A DNA stretch of 50,849 nucleotides, from NCBI RefSeq assembly GCF_001866055.1, contig NZ_MLQS01000001.1:1480882-1531730 (forward strand), given 5' to 3'. Below are positions 28,537 to 37,150 of this stretch, piece by piece (positions within the stretch are counted from its first letter, which is position 1; every line of letters starts with the position of its first letter). The position numbers and the translations under genes were made by a program. Origin of the DNA: Anaerobacillus alkalidiazotrophicus. GTDB taxonomy: Bacteria; Bacillota; Bacilli; Bacillales_H; Anaerobacillaceae. Below the pieces are notes generated by a model that was not told the DNA's origin, ran no database searches, and saw only the letters and a list, made by a program, of their open reading frames with translations.

Positions 28537-29529
28537 GTGGCTACTATATTAGATGTTGCAAGATTATCGGGGTTATCGAAAACGACTGTTTCGCGTGTGA
28601 TAAATAATCATCCGTATGTTTCCGAAGAGAAGAAAAAACAAGTATTGAAGGCAATGAAAGAACTTGGTTATACACCGAATCCTTCTGCAAGAAGGCTAAG
28701 AGGCCAGTTAACGACAACTATAGGAGTAATTGTACCTAGAATTGTAAATCCATTTTTTTCGCATTTGGTTAATTCTATAGAACAGGCTGCTTATAAAAAG
28801 GGTTACCAAGTGTTGATTTTCCAAAGTTATGAAGATAAGGAAAAAGAGATAGCATTTTTAAACTTGTTAAAAACAAAGCAAGTAGATGGAGTTATTATGA
28901 CTTCAATTGAAAATGATTGGGAGATAATTGAGTCATATAAAGAATACGGGCCTATTCTGTTATGTAATGATTACGTAAACCAGACGGTTGCTCCTATGAT
29001 TCGTTTAGATCAATCGAAAGGGGCCTATTTAGGAGTTAAACATTTAATTGATAAAGGTCACCAAAGAATTGCTTATTGTACAGGTGGATTGTTCGATGAA
29101 GAGGGTAAAGGTAAAGACCGTAATCATGGTTTTCAAAAAGCAATACATGAAGCTGGAATTAAGATCAATCCGAAATGGATTTTTGTAGATCAGCATACAA
29201 TTGCAGATGGCAAACAGGTTATGAAACAAATACTAGAAATGGATGATCGGCCAACGGCTATTTTTACCGGAAGTGATGAAGTTGCAGGTGGAATAATCAT
29301 TGAAGCAAAAGAGCAGGGATTAGCGATACCTCAAGATTTAGCAGTTGTTGGTTTCGATGACCAACCAATTGCAGAGATACTAGATCCTAAATTAACGACG
29401 ATTCGCCAACCTGTCGATCAGATGGGGGAAAAGTCAATACAAGTAATGCTTGATTTACTAGACAATCCAGAAATGGAAATAAAAAGTTATGAATTGCCGA
29501 TAGAATTAATTCTTCGACAATCGACTTGA
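28537..29529 (+). CDS. LacI-family regulator, probable repressor of the alpha-glucoside genes
   Basis: 330 residues from GTG 28537 with GGAG about 10 nt upstream. A complete LacI head opens the protein (ATILDVARLSGLSKTTVSRVINNHPYVSEE; hinge helix NPSARRLRG near 49-57), and the sugar-binding core follows (GVIVPRIVNPFFSHLVNSIE, FTGSDEVAGGIIIEAKEQG, VVGFDDQPIAEILDPKLTTIRQP). It lies upstream of a GH13/PTS operon carrying TGGNAMCGATACCA-type palindromes. The same palindromes recur before the 40203 operon, so it may control both. The effector is probably an alpha-glucoside or its phosphate; this is inferred. Confidence 0.93.
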   Translation: MATILDVARLSGLSKTTVSRVINNHPYVSEEKKKQVLKAMKELGYTPNPSARRLRGQLTTTIGVIVPRIVNPFFSHLVNSIEQAAYKKGYQVLIFQSYEDKEKEIAFLNLLKTKQVDGVIMTSIENDWEIIESYKEYGPILLCNDYVNQTVAPMIRLDQSKGAYLGVKHLIDKGHQRIAYCTGGLFDEEGKGKDRNHGFQKAIHEAGIKINPKWIFVDQHTIADGKQVMKQILEMDDRPTAIFTGSDEVAGGIIIEAKEQGLAIPQDLAVVGFDDQPIAEILDPKLTTIRQPVDQMGEKSIQVMLDLLDNPEMEIKSYELPIELILRQST

Positions 29530-29577
29530 TTATAAATCATGATGTTAAGACAAGGAAGTCTGATTGTCTTTATGTTG

Positions 29578-29624
29578 AAAACTAGGCTTTTGTTTCTAAT
29601 AATTTAACGAAAGCCTAGTTTTTC
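29578..29624 (+). terminator. Terminator of the LacI-type regulator gene
   Basis: AAAACTAGGCTTT with AAAGCCTAGTTTTT, 19-nt loop, T-rich tail. Confidence 0.8.
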
Positions 29625-29697
29625 TTTTCATGTTTTAGTATGATATTTTCATTTCATTATATTTATATAGTGTAGATAAAAAAATATAAAGAAAGCG

Positions 29698-29726
29698 TTG
29701 ACAGAAAACAAAAATGAAAATATAAT
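29698..29726 (+). promoter_or_regulatory. Consensus sigma-A promoter of the GH13-PTS operon
   Basis: TTGACA (29698-29703), 17 nt, TATAAT (29721-29726): both hexamers perfect. It implies a leader of about 240 nt before the GH13 start. So strong a promoter needs tight repression, which the two operators in the leader could give. Confidence 0.85.
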
Positions 29727-29763
29727 AAACTTATAATGATTTCGACATATTTTTCACGTAATG

Positions 29764-29777
29764 TGGAACCGATACCA
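29764..29777. promoter_or_regulatory. LacI-type operator, GH13-PTS leader, site 1
   Basis: TGGAACCGATACCA, palindromic around the central CG, about 31 bp after the predicted start point. It shares the TGG..-CG-.TACCA pattern with the sites at 29879, 39941, 40041 and 40131. Confidence 0.65.
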
Positions 29778-29878
29778 GATTTGCTGTTGATAATTATTTT
29801 GTATGGTATTCAAGAAAAAAACGCTTCTCCTCTTTACTGGCGAATGAACATATCTCTTTACTTTTTTTTAAACAGATA

Positions 29879-29892
29879 TGGGAACGATACCA
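29879..29892. promoter_or_regulatory. LacI-type operator, GH13-PTS leader, site 2
   Basis: TGGGAACGATACCA, 115 bp downstream of site 1. A further half-site GGGTACCA follows at 29897-29904. Confidence 0.65.
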
Positions 29893-29975
29893 TAAAGGGT
29901 ACCACAAAGTAACACAGGAGATATTATTTATGAAATGATTTTAAATATATTTTATTAATTAATGGAGGGAATAGC

Positions 29976-31670
29976 ATGGAAAAGAAATGGTGGCAAAAAG
30001 AAGTGATTTATCAAATTTACCCGAAAAGCTTTTATGACTCGAACAATGATGGGATAGGAGATATAAGAGGAATTACAGAAAAACTTGATTATTTACAGTC
30101 TTTAGGAATTACGATGGTGTGGATTTGTCCTATTTATCAATCTCCAATGGCTGATAATGGGTACGATATCTCAGATTATTATCAATTAAACCCTGAGTTT
30201 GGAGATATGAAAGATCTCGACGAATTAATCGCTCGAGCAAAAGAAAAAGGGATTAAGATTGTCCTTGATCTAGTGATAAACCATACATCAGATGAACACC
30301 CATGGTTCCAAGATTTATTGAAAAATCCTAAGACTAGTAAATATAGAGAGTATTATATTTTGAAATCTGGTAACAATGGCGAACCACCTACAAATTGGCG
30401 CTCTGTTTTCGGTGGTAGCGTATGGGAACCTCTGAAAAATACAGATGAGTACTATTTCCACTCTTTTGATAGTAAACAACCTGATTTAAATTGGGAAAAT
30501 AGAGAAGTCCGAGAAGAGTTATATAAAATGGTAAACTACTGGTTGGATAAAGGAATTGCTGGATTTCGGGTAGATGCAATAACGTTTATAAAGAAAGATC
30601 AAAGTTATGAAAATCTTCCAGCTGACGGAGTCGATGGACTTGTAAAATGTACAAAGAAAGCTCGTAATCAACCGGGGATTGAAAAATTCTTACATGAACT
30701 TAAAGATGAAACATTCTCGAAATATAATTGTGTGACGATTGGTGAAGCGCCTGGAGTACCTTATGAACAATACGGCGATTACATTGGGGACAATGGGTAT
30801 TTTTCAATGATCTTTGATTTTAGATATGCTGATCTTGATGTGGCTTCTGGAAGTGAGTGGTTTAAGCGAGTTGACTGGAATGTATTAGATTTAAAAAAAT
30901 TAATCTTTACTAGTCAAAAAGAAATCCAAAAAGCGGGTTGGGGAGCGAACTTTTTAGAAAATCATGATCAGAACCGGTCAATAAGTAAATATATAAAAGA
31001 AGAAGAGAATCGAAACTTTTACTCTGCAACAATGCTCGGAGCAATGTTTTTTTATCTTAGAGGGACACCTTTTATTTACCAAGGGCAGGAAATTGGAATG
31101 ACGAACTTTGAACGTAAAAGTATAGAAGAGTTTGATGATATTTCGAGTATTGATCAATACTATCGATCTATGGATGAAGGTTATACTGCAGAAGAAGCAC
31201 TTCATTTTATCAACTTACGAAGTCGTGATAATTCTAGAACGCCATTTCATTGGAATGCTAAGGAATATGGTGGTTTTTCGGAAGTGAAACCTTGGTTGGG
31301 GATGAATGAAAATTACGATACGATCAATGTGGAACAACAAGAGCAGGATCCGAATTCTATCTTAAATTTTTATAAAAAAATTATTCAAGTTAGACAAGCG
31401 AGTGAATGCTTAATTTATGGAGAGATTGAGCCAATTCTAGAAGAGCATTCAACGATTATTGCGTATAAACGAAAGTTAAATAATGAAGAAGTCGTTTGCT
31501 ATTTCAATTTTTCAGCTGAGGGTCAAAAAGTTGAATTAGATCATAGTAATTATGATGTTTTATTAAACAATTACAATGAAGAAAAAGAAACAATATTAGA
31601 TAAGGAGTGTTTATTAAAACCTTATCAAGCATTAATTCTTAAAAAGAAAGGAGAAAGTTATCATGAGTGA
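29976..31670 (+). CDS. GH13 alpha-glucosidase (oligo-1,6-glucosidase / phospho-alpha-glucosidase group)
   Basis: 564-residue cytoplasmic enzyme of the GH13 alpha-glucosidase group. The TIM barrel begins WWQKEVIYQIYPKSFYDSNN. Catalytic residues are the nucleophile Asp200 (GFRVDAITF), acid/base Glu257 (TIGEAPGV) and stabiliser Asp331 (LENHDQNRS). A C-terminal beta domain follows. The next gene, overlapping its stop by 8 nt, encodes a PTS IIBC, so the natural substrate is probably a disaccharide phosphate (maltose, isomaltose, sucrose-isomer or trehalose type). It is closely related to the GH13 enzyme at 44015, which goes with an ABC importer. Confidence 0.92.
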   Translation: MEKKWWQKEVIYQIYPKSFYDSNNDGIGDIRGITEKLDYLQSLGITMVWICPIYQSPMADNGYDISDYYQLNPEFGDMKDLDELIARAKEKGIKIVLDLVINHTSDEHPWFQDLLKNPKTSKYREYYILKSGNNGEPPTNWRSVFGGSVWEPLKNTDEYYFHSFDSKQPDLNWENREVREELYKMVNYWLDKGIAGFRVDAITFIKKDQSYENLPADGVDGLVKCTKKARNQPGIEKFLHELKDETFSKYNCVTIGEAPGVPYEQYGDYIGDNGYFSMIFDFRYADLDVASGSEWFKRVDWNVLDLKKLIFTSQKEIQKAGWGANFLENHDQNRSISKYIKEEENRNFYSATMLGAMFFYLRGTPFIYQGQEIGMTNFERKSIEEFDDISSIDQYYRSMDEGYTAEEALHFINLRSRDNSRTPFHWNAKEYGGFSEVKPWLGMNENYDTINVEQQEQDPNSILNFYKKIIQVRQASECLIYGEIEPILEEHSTIIAYKRKLNNEEVVCYFNFSAEGQKVELDHSNYDVLLNNYNEEKETILDKECLLKPYQALILKKKGESYHE

Positions 31671-33081
31671 GAATAAATACGAACGTATAGGAAAAGAAAT
31701 TGTTCAAGTTATTGGTGAAGATAATATTGAATCGTATGTTCATTGTGCAACAAGGTTGCGGTTCTCCGTTAAGAACCGTGAAAAGATTGATGATGAGGCA
31801 ATTGAAAAAATTGATGAAGTTAAAGGTGTATTTTATAACGCTGGCCAGTATCAAGTCATTTTAGGTGCTGGTATAGTTAATAAGGTTTACACAGCTTTAA
31901 GAGGAGGACAACCTGATCAAGAGGATGGTCCTGTGAAAAAGGATTCTTCCTCCTCTAATAAGGAAAAAGGAATTAGAAAAGCGGTACGAACGTTAGCAGA
32001 TATCTTTATTCCAATTATCCCAATTATTGCTGCGACAGGTCTATTCCTTGGTTTGAAAGGTGTTTTGTTCAGTGATGCGTTCTTAGGCTTAATGGGCATG
32101 AGTAATAACGATATTCCTGATTATCTTCAGACGCTTATCTCAGTTTTGACAGACACGGCTTTTGCTTTTTTACCAGCCTTAATATGTTGGTCTGCTTTTA
32201 GAAATTTTGGCGGTATGCCGATTATTGGTTTTGTACTTGGTTTAATGCTTGTTTCTCCTGCCTTACCTAATGCGTATGCAGTCGCAGATATTAATAGTGG
32301 AGTAGAACCGATAATGGCTTTCGGTTTTATCCCGGTTGTTGGCTATCAAGGAAGTGTATTAACAGCTCTTATTGTTGGTATCCTTGGAGCAAGACTTGAG
32401 AAGAAGTTGCGTGCGGTTATGCCAAATGCATTAGATTTAATCTTTACGCCATTCTTTGTTTTATTAACGATGATGATTACTGGATTACTTATTTTAGGAC
32501 CTTTGTTACATTTTGTAGAAATGGGATTGGTTACGGTTGTAACTCAATTAATTGATTTCCCTCTTGGTATTGGCGGACTGTTAATTGGTTTTATCTATCC
32601 ATTAGCAGTTATGACGGGGATGCATCATTTATTTATCATGATTGAGACAACGTTGCTAGCTAATACTGGATTTAATCCGCTTATTACGTTATGTGCAATG
32701 TATGGATTTGCAAATGCTGGTACTTGTTTGGGAATAACAATAAAAGCAAAAAAGAGTACGGTAAAAGTTACAGGAGCAAGTGCAACTGCTACCCAATTAC
32801 TTGGTGTTAGTGAACCGGCCTTGTTTGGTGTTGTTATGAGGTATAGTATGAAACCGCTTTATGTTATGATTTCTTGTTCGGCTGTTGGTGGAGCTATTCT
32901 CTCTTTATTAAATGTTCAAGCAAATTCATATGGTTTAGCTGTAGTTCTTTCTCCATTAATGTACATTTATGATTGGAGTCAGCTATTTGCTTATCTAGTG
33001 GTGTCCGTCATCATATTTGTTGCTGCCTTAATCATTACCTATTTATTTGCTGTTCCTAAAGAAGTCATGGTAGAGGATTAA
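31663..33081 (+). CDS. PTS transporter subunit IIBC, sucrose/maltose/trehalose family
   Basis: 472 residues. The IIB domain (about 1-85) carries the phospho-Cys28 in VHCATRLRFSV. The IIC domain has about ten transmembrane segments, with the family signature GMHHLFIMIETTLLANTGFNP in place of the glucose-type loop, and GVSEPALFGVVMRY. No IIA domain is fused, so a IIA (glucose type) must come from elsewhere. AAGGAG precedes the ATG, which overlaps the upstream GH13 gene. It imports and phosphorylates an alpha-glucoside that the GH13 enzyme then splits. Confidence 0.93.
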   Translation: MSENKYERIGKEIVQVIGEDNIESYVHCATRLRFSVKNREKIDDEAIEKIDEVKGVFYNAGQYQVILGAGIVNKVYTALRGGQPDQEDGPVKKDSSSSNKEKGIRKAVRTLADIFIPIIPIIAATGLFLGLKGVLFSDAFLGLMGMSNNDIPDYLQTLISVLTDTAFAFLPALICWSAFRNFGGMPIIGFVLGLMLVSPALPNAYAVADINSGVEPIMAFGFIPVVGYQGSVLTALIVGILGARLEKKLRAVMPNALDLIFTPFFVLLTMMITGLLILGPLLHFVEMGLVTVVTQLIDFPLGIGGLLIGFIYPLAVMTGMHHLFIMIETTLLANTGFNPLITLCAMYGFANAGTCLGITIKAKKSTVKVTGASATATQLLGVSEPALFGVVMRYSMKPLYVMISCSAVGGAILSLLNVQANSYGLAVVLSPLMYIYDWSQLFAYLVVSVIIFVAALIITYLFAVPKEVMVED

Positions 33082-33199
33082 GAACAGAAAGTAATCAATG
33101 TAAGTGTGTAATATGATCTGTTTTAATGTTCTCATTGAAGAAGAAAAGTAGTTGGAAAGATAACATAAAAAGCCATCACTTACTCTATTAGGATAGAAA

Positions 33200-33238
33200 A
33201 AACGCAAAGAACATTACTAGTTCTTTGCGTTTCCTTTT
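33200..33238. terminator. Bidirectional terminator between PTS and FAD-oxidoreductase genes
   Basis: Perfect 13-bp stem AAACGCAAAGAAC/GTTCTTTGCGTTT, 7-nt loop, T-run on both strands, between convergent genes. The rest of 33082-33389 shows nothing. Confidence 0.85.
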
Positions 33239-33389
33239 TTATTACGTAATTTTATATTTAAACCCATTAATTCATTCACTTGCGTCCTCATCTATAAAAA
33301 CTATTCCATTCATAAGAGGGGCTTTTCCTCTAAAAATTAAATCCAGATTAACTATTGAACCCAAGTGAGAGATTGAAAATCTGCGTAAG

Positions 33390-34817
33390 CTAAAGTTTAA
33401 GTTTTGATTTTGGCCATTCGCCTATAAACTCTGGTTCCTTATAATCAAAGTAGTTTCTTAATATTTCGTTTCGATCGTCTAAGAAAAGCTGATCGGCTAC
33501 CGCTGATATGAGTCGAGGTAAACCATACTTTAAACCGGAAAGTGCAGATGCTGAAATCCCACAACTAACTAATGCAGAATAATTAAAATTAAAAATACCA
33601 TGTAATAATTTTTCACCGGCATTATCACGACTTGTAAAGGCAAAGCCAGGACTAAGGTAAGGGTGAGCGTCAACTAAAGGGTTGGCTATTTCTTTTGGTG
33701 CCATATAGCGATCGCGCCACCTAGTGATATGTTTTTCAATAAGGCTTAACTCTGGTCGTAATGCTGGGTCAGTCAATAGACCGGTACTGATGATTAAGAA
33801 ATCGAAGGTGAAATGTCCTTGTGGAGTAGTTACCAATGCACCTTCATTTGTAGCTTCAACATTCAGCCATGGAGCACCTAAGTGTAAATGGAAGCCCGGC
33901 CAAGAAGAGGAGCGCTGAAAAGTATCATTTGTTGGCGGTTGGTTGTAATGGAAGAAATGAGCGATCGTAGCATATTTTTCTGCATCCGTAAGAGTGTGAT
34001 AGCGTTCGATAATACCAGAACTTTCGAGCTGGCGTATTGGATTGACCCGTGGTAATTCTTTACGGCGGACAAATATGTGAGCCTCAGAAACGCCTTTAGT
34101 TAGTGCGAAATTTGCATTGTCAAAGGCAGACGCTCCCCCACCTAAAATGGCAACCTTCTTGTTCTTGAGTGCTACAAAATCAATATCTTCTGAAGTGTGA
34201 GCATAGAGAAAACGTGGTAACTTTTTAGAAATAAAAGCTGGCACATGCCATTCACCACCACCTTGTATACCAGTAGCCATGATTACTTTACGGGTAAGTA
34301 TGGTGCTTGTTGGGGCTTTGTCTCCTGAAATATGAAGGCGGTGAATATCCTCTGCTGTTGGTTCGAGTAGTTCTACTTTCACCTCATTCATTACCGGTAA
34401 GTTTAGTACTTTTCTGTACCAACGCAAATAGTTCATCCAGTCGCCACGTGAGATTTTATCGATTGAATCCCAACCTTTTGATCCAAATTGCGCTTCCCAC
34501 CATGACCGAAATGTTAATGAAGGAATTCCAAAATCAATGGAAGTCAAATGTTTTGGTGTACGTAATGTTTCCATCCGTGCATAAGTCTCCCAAGGACCTT
34601 CAAATCCTTCAGGGTTCTCATCGACAACGATGATGTTTGAAATTCTCTCGCGTAAAAGTCCAAAGGCTGTAGCTAACCCACTTTGCCCCCCACCAATAAT
34701 CACGACATCATAAACATGCCCTTCAGCGTGTGTGAATGGATGAAGCCAGTCTTTACTTCCGAAGGCAAGATAGGAGAGATCTCTTTTTACTTGCTGATTT
34801 AAGGTTTCTATGTTCAT
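33390..34817 (-). CDS. FAD/NAD(P)-dependent oxidoreductase (flavin monooxygenase-like)
   Basis: About 475 residues from the ATG at 34817, 9 nt after a GAAAGGG box (alternative ATG at 34826). The N-terminal FAD-binding Rossmann motif is VVIIGGGQSGLATAFGL. A second dinucleotide motif is KVAILGGGASAFDNANFAL. IISTGLLTDPALRPEL matches the ATG-like motif of class B flavoprotein monooxygenases/reductases. It lies next to, but divergent from, the urate-degradation genes UraD and HIU hydrolase. A role in purine oxidation is conceivable, but it is not a recognisable HpxO/UbiH-type urate hydroxylase. Substrate unknown. Confidence 0.82.
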   Translation of the reverse strand: MNIETLNQQVKRDLSYLAFGSKDWLHPFTHAEGHVYDVVIIGGGQSGLATAFGLLRERISNIIVVDENPEGFEGPWETYARMETLRTPKHLTSIDFGIPSLTFRSWWEAQFGSKGWDSIDKISRGDWMNYLRWYRKVLNLPVMNEVKVELLEPTAEDIHRLHISGDKAPTSTILTRKVIMATGIQGGGEWHVPAFISKKLPRFLYAHTSEDIDFVALKNKKVAILGGGASAFDNANFALTKGVSEAHIFVRRKELPRVNPIRQLESSGIIERYHTLTDAEKYATIAHFFHYNQPPTNDTFQRSSSWPGFHLHLGAPWLNVEATNEGALVTTPQGHFTFDFLIISTGLLTDPALRPELSLIEKHITRWRDRYMAPKEIANPLVDAHPYLSPGFAFTSRDNAGEKLLHGIFNFNYSALVSCGISASALSGLKYGLPRLISAVADQLFLDDRNEILRNYFDYKEPEFIGEWPKSKLKL

Positions 34818-34920
34818 TTCATTCATCCCTTTCAACTTTGTCCGTATCGTAATGTTGGATAAAATTCATTTTCAATGAAGTGAATTACGTAATGACTAAA
34901 AACGAGCCGTATATACCTAG

Positions 34921-34960
34921 CTATATCAAGTTTCGAACGGTTCAGTGTAACTTGATATAG
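34921..34960. repeat. Hairpin with 12-bp perfect stem
   Basis: CTATATCAAGTT (34921-34932) pairs exactly with AACTTGATATAG (34949-34960) over a 16-nt loop. No T-run. It stands beside palindromic element copy F; compare the hairpin beside copy D at 48669. Confidence 0.6.
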
Positions 34961-34965
34961 CGAGA

Positions 34966-35070
34966 ATAAGAGAACTCGTTCTATCTTCACTAGAACATCG
35001 GAAATTCAGATGGAGTCTCAACTCCACCTGGATGGAAGTTCCCATCTACGCTTAGAGGTGGGGGTCTATG
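34966..35070 (-). mobile_element. Palindromic element, subtype II, inverted and degenerate (copy F)
   Basis: Read on the minus strand it matches copy A from CCCACCTCTA to GAACGAGTTCTCTT, with the same hairpins (GGTGGAGT/ACTCCATC). The left-end motif is altered (CTTAAGTCATAGACCCCC in place of CTTAAGGGGC...), so the copy is decayed. The remaining spacer up to 35404 is A/T-rich with no clear promoter. Confidence 0.6.
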
Positions 35071-35404
35071 ACTTAAGTTCAAATCAGTTTGATTAAATAA
35101 TAAAATTAAGAAAATATTTAGTGGAAATAAAATTTTTACCTTCCTAATACCCTTACAGAAAATGACAAACTTAGTGTCTCTTAATCGAAATTTTCACCAA
35201 GATTTTTTACTTCGAATCTTTATAGGTGTTTTAAATGTACACAATTTTCACATTTTACATAACTTGTGTGTTATATTTTCTATCCGATTTTACGAAGAAA
35301 TGATTTAAATAGTAGAAAATAAAAGTAAGGGAGAAAATTAAAACTCATTAGCCTTAATAAAATCAAATTGAGTTAAGATTTTTTAACACGAAAGGAGAAA
35401 CGAT

Positions 35405-35902
35405 ATGTTTTCGATTCAAGAAGTAAATAATATGAGTCAGGTTGAATTCATGCGGATAATAGGTCCAGTCTTTGAACATTCTCCATGGGTTGCAGAAAAT
35501 GTGATTAATTTACGTCCTTTCGTTCATTTAGAAGATATGTTTGGAAAAATGGTAGTGGGAGTTACTGAAGCCAGTTATGAAAAACAATTGGCACTTCTAA
35601 ACGCGCATCCAGATCTAGGAACAAGAATACAATTATCCAAAGATTCAGAGAAAGAACAAATAAATGCTGGGCTAAGTGAATTATCAGAAGAAGAGTATAT
35701 AGAGTTTTCTTTGCTAAATAAAAAGTATGTTGAAAAATTTGGCTTTCCTTTCATAATGGCCGTTAAAGGACAAAACAAAGAAACGATTAAGGCATGTATG
35801 AAGGATAGGATAAACTTTTCCTATGAGGAAGAAATCGAAACGGCACTTATACAAGTTTATAAAATTGTCAAATTTCGTTTGGACGACTTGATTTCAACAT
35901 AG
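35405..35902 (+). CDS. uraD: 2-oxo-4-hydroxy-4-carboxy-5-ureidoimidazoline (OHCU) decarboxylase
   Basis: 165 residues, the size of stand-alone UraD; in B. subtilis the domain is fused to uricase (PucL). AGGAG precedes the ATG. It decarboxylates OHCU to S-allantoin, the last step of urate breakdown. The catalytic His68 lies in the motif AHPDLGTR; other family signs are FEHSPWVAENV (His25) and GFPFIMAV (113-120). The next gene encodes the enzyme for the preceding step. No uricase gene is in the window, so the oxidation of urate must be encoded elsewhere. Confidence 0.93.
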   Translation: MFSIQEVNNMSQVEFMRIIGPVFEHSPWVAENVINLRPFVHLEDMFGKMVVGVTEASYEKQLALLNAHPDLGTRIQLSKDSEKEQINAGLSELSEEEYIEFSLLNKKYVEKFGFPFIMAVKGQNKETIKACMKDRINFSYEEEIETALIQVYKIVKFRLDDLIST

Positions 35903-35905
35903 GAT

Positions 35906-35955
35906 ATAAAGCTGATCTTCAATCAGTGGGGGTCTTACTGTCTCTTAAGAGTGGG
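35906..35955 (-). mobile_element. Minimal 50-nt palindromic element (copy G)
   Basis: Read on the minus strand: flank TTTAC, then CCCACTCTTAAGAGACAG, AGTAAGACCCCC and ACTGATTGAAGATCAGC, ending TTTAT. It thus has both family ends fused with almost no interior. It sits three bases after the uraD stop, in the uraD-pucM spacer. Confidence 0.7.
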
Positions 35956-35991
35956 GTAAACTACTAAAAATGGTTGGAAAAGGGGACTAAA

Positions 35992-36342
35992 ATGAGCTTA
36001 ACTACACATGTTCTTGATGTAAGTTGCGGCAAGCCAGCAGCTAATATTTTAATAGAGCTATGGCGATTACATTCTACTAATAACCGAACATTAATTGGTA
36101 CATTTACAACGAATGAAAATGGAAGAGTTGATAAGCCGTTACTTGAAACTGAAAATATGGAAATGGGAACGTATGAGTTGGTATTTCATGTAGGTAACCA
36201 TTTTAAAAATAGTAAAGAACATAAAGGAGAGCTGTTGTTTTTAGAGACAGTTCCTATCCGTTTTGGAGTTTCGGCAAAGGAGCATTACCATGTTCCATTA
36301 CTCATTGCTCCAGGTGGGTACAGTACGTATCGAGGAAGCTAG
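35992..36342 (+). CDS. pucM: 5-Hydroxyisourate hydrolase (transthyretin-like)
   Basis: 116 residues from the ATG at 35992, which has AAAAGGGG 6 nt upstream; the frame opens earlier with a TTG. It hydrolyses 5-hydroxyisourate to OHCU, the substrate of UraD. Family residues are visible: His6 in LTTHVLD, Arg45 in NENGRVD, the EHYHVPLLIAPGGYSTY strand and the C-terminal tetrapeptide YRGS that defines HIU hydrolases against transthyretins. It shares an operon with uraD, with only the 50-nt palindromic element and a short leader in between. Confidence 0.95.
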   Translation: MSLTTHVLDVSCGKPAANILIELWRLHSTNNRTLIGTFTTNENGRVDKPLLETENMEMGTYELVFHVGNHFKNSKEHKGELLFLETVPIRFGVSAKEHYHVPLLIAPGGYSTYRGS

Positions 36343-36369
36343 ATAAGATGACGGGACACATGTTGACTA

Positions 36370-36665
36370 TAACGATGGTACAGTTGCCCTTGAAGATTCT
36401 AACAATAAAGGAAGGTGATTTAGTTTTTTAGGTCCGTCTGGTTGCGGGAAATCTGCTGCACTTCGAATGATAGCAGGCCTAGGAGTTGCCAAAAAGGGGA
36501 GATGAAAAATTTATATCACCTCTTAAAGGTGTTATCCGCGAGATAATTGAATTGAATTTGTCTTTGTCTTTCAGGAAGTATTGAGTATATAGAGATCACT
36601 CAGTTAGATAGAGTGGGCGCTCAAAGGGTATATTGCCATAGCAAAAGGCTTAACAAGGTAAATTG
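36370..36665 (+). pseudogene. Remnant of an ABC transporter ATP-binding protein gene
   Basis: Scattered pieces of one ATPase in different frames. LTIKEGDLV (about 36397-36423) runs, one base out of frame, into FLGPSGCGKSAALRMIAGLG (36426-36485, Walker A). FVFQE follows near 36560-36574 (Q-loop). QRV and, shifted again, YIAIAKGLT near 36622-36655 match the segment after the ABC signature. Stops and frameshifts separate them, and there is no complete gene. The pattern fits the nitrate/taurine/nucleobase-precursor importer group. It may once have belonged to a purine or allantoin uptake system with the neighbouring genes. Confidence 0.7.
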
Positions 36666-36701
36666 AGAAAAACTCAGGTTTTTAAAATAGTATTTTTAGA
36701 T

Positions 36702-36759
36702 AAAAAGGGTAAACAGTGTATGTAGGGATAAGATATCACTATATCTGTTTACTCTTTTT
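36702..36759. terminator. Terminator-like stem after the ATPase remnant
   Basis: AAAAAGGGTAAACAG pairs with CTGTTTACTCTTTTT (14 of 15). The loop is long (28 nt). From here to 37150 I see no gene; TTGACA at 37025 could be the -35 for the next gene but has no good -10 at the right distance. Confidence 0.55.
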
Positions 36760-37150
36760 AGTATATTCAATTAATAGTTACATTTGAGTCAATAATCTTC
36801 AAAAAATAGTGGTACAAAATATAAGTTTGTTTATTAATGTCTCCTGTATTTTTGAAGCATAATTTCAACAGGTTAAACTACTTTTCGCGTGAAAGGTGCC
36901 ATGGTGTTGACTAGGTGATATTCTTGGTGTAAGGTACATTAAAAGGTGCTGATGACCTCCTTTGAAATTAATTGTTTAGCAAACATAATTTTACAATTAA
37001 TTAGTGGAATTTTCGGAAAATAGATTGACAGGTACCCATAAATCATGGTACAAACATTATAACGTATTTTAATACATAAAAGCATAAAAGTGTTAAAGTT
37101 TTTGTGATTTGATATAAACTAATAAATGAATTGTTGGAGGGTGTCTTACC

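Noticed and set aside
36343..37150. Riboswitch or attenuator before the aldolase gene
   Set aside because: The stretch contains a decayed ATPase gene and one terminator-like stem, but no recognisable riboswitch core.
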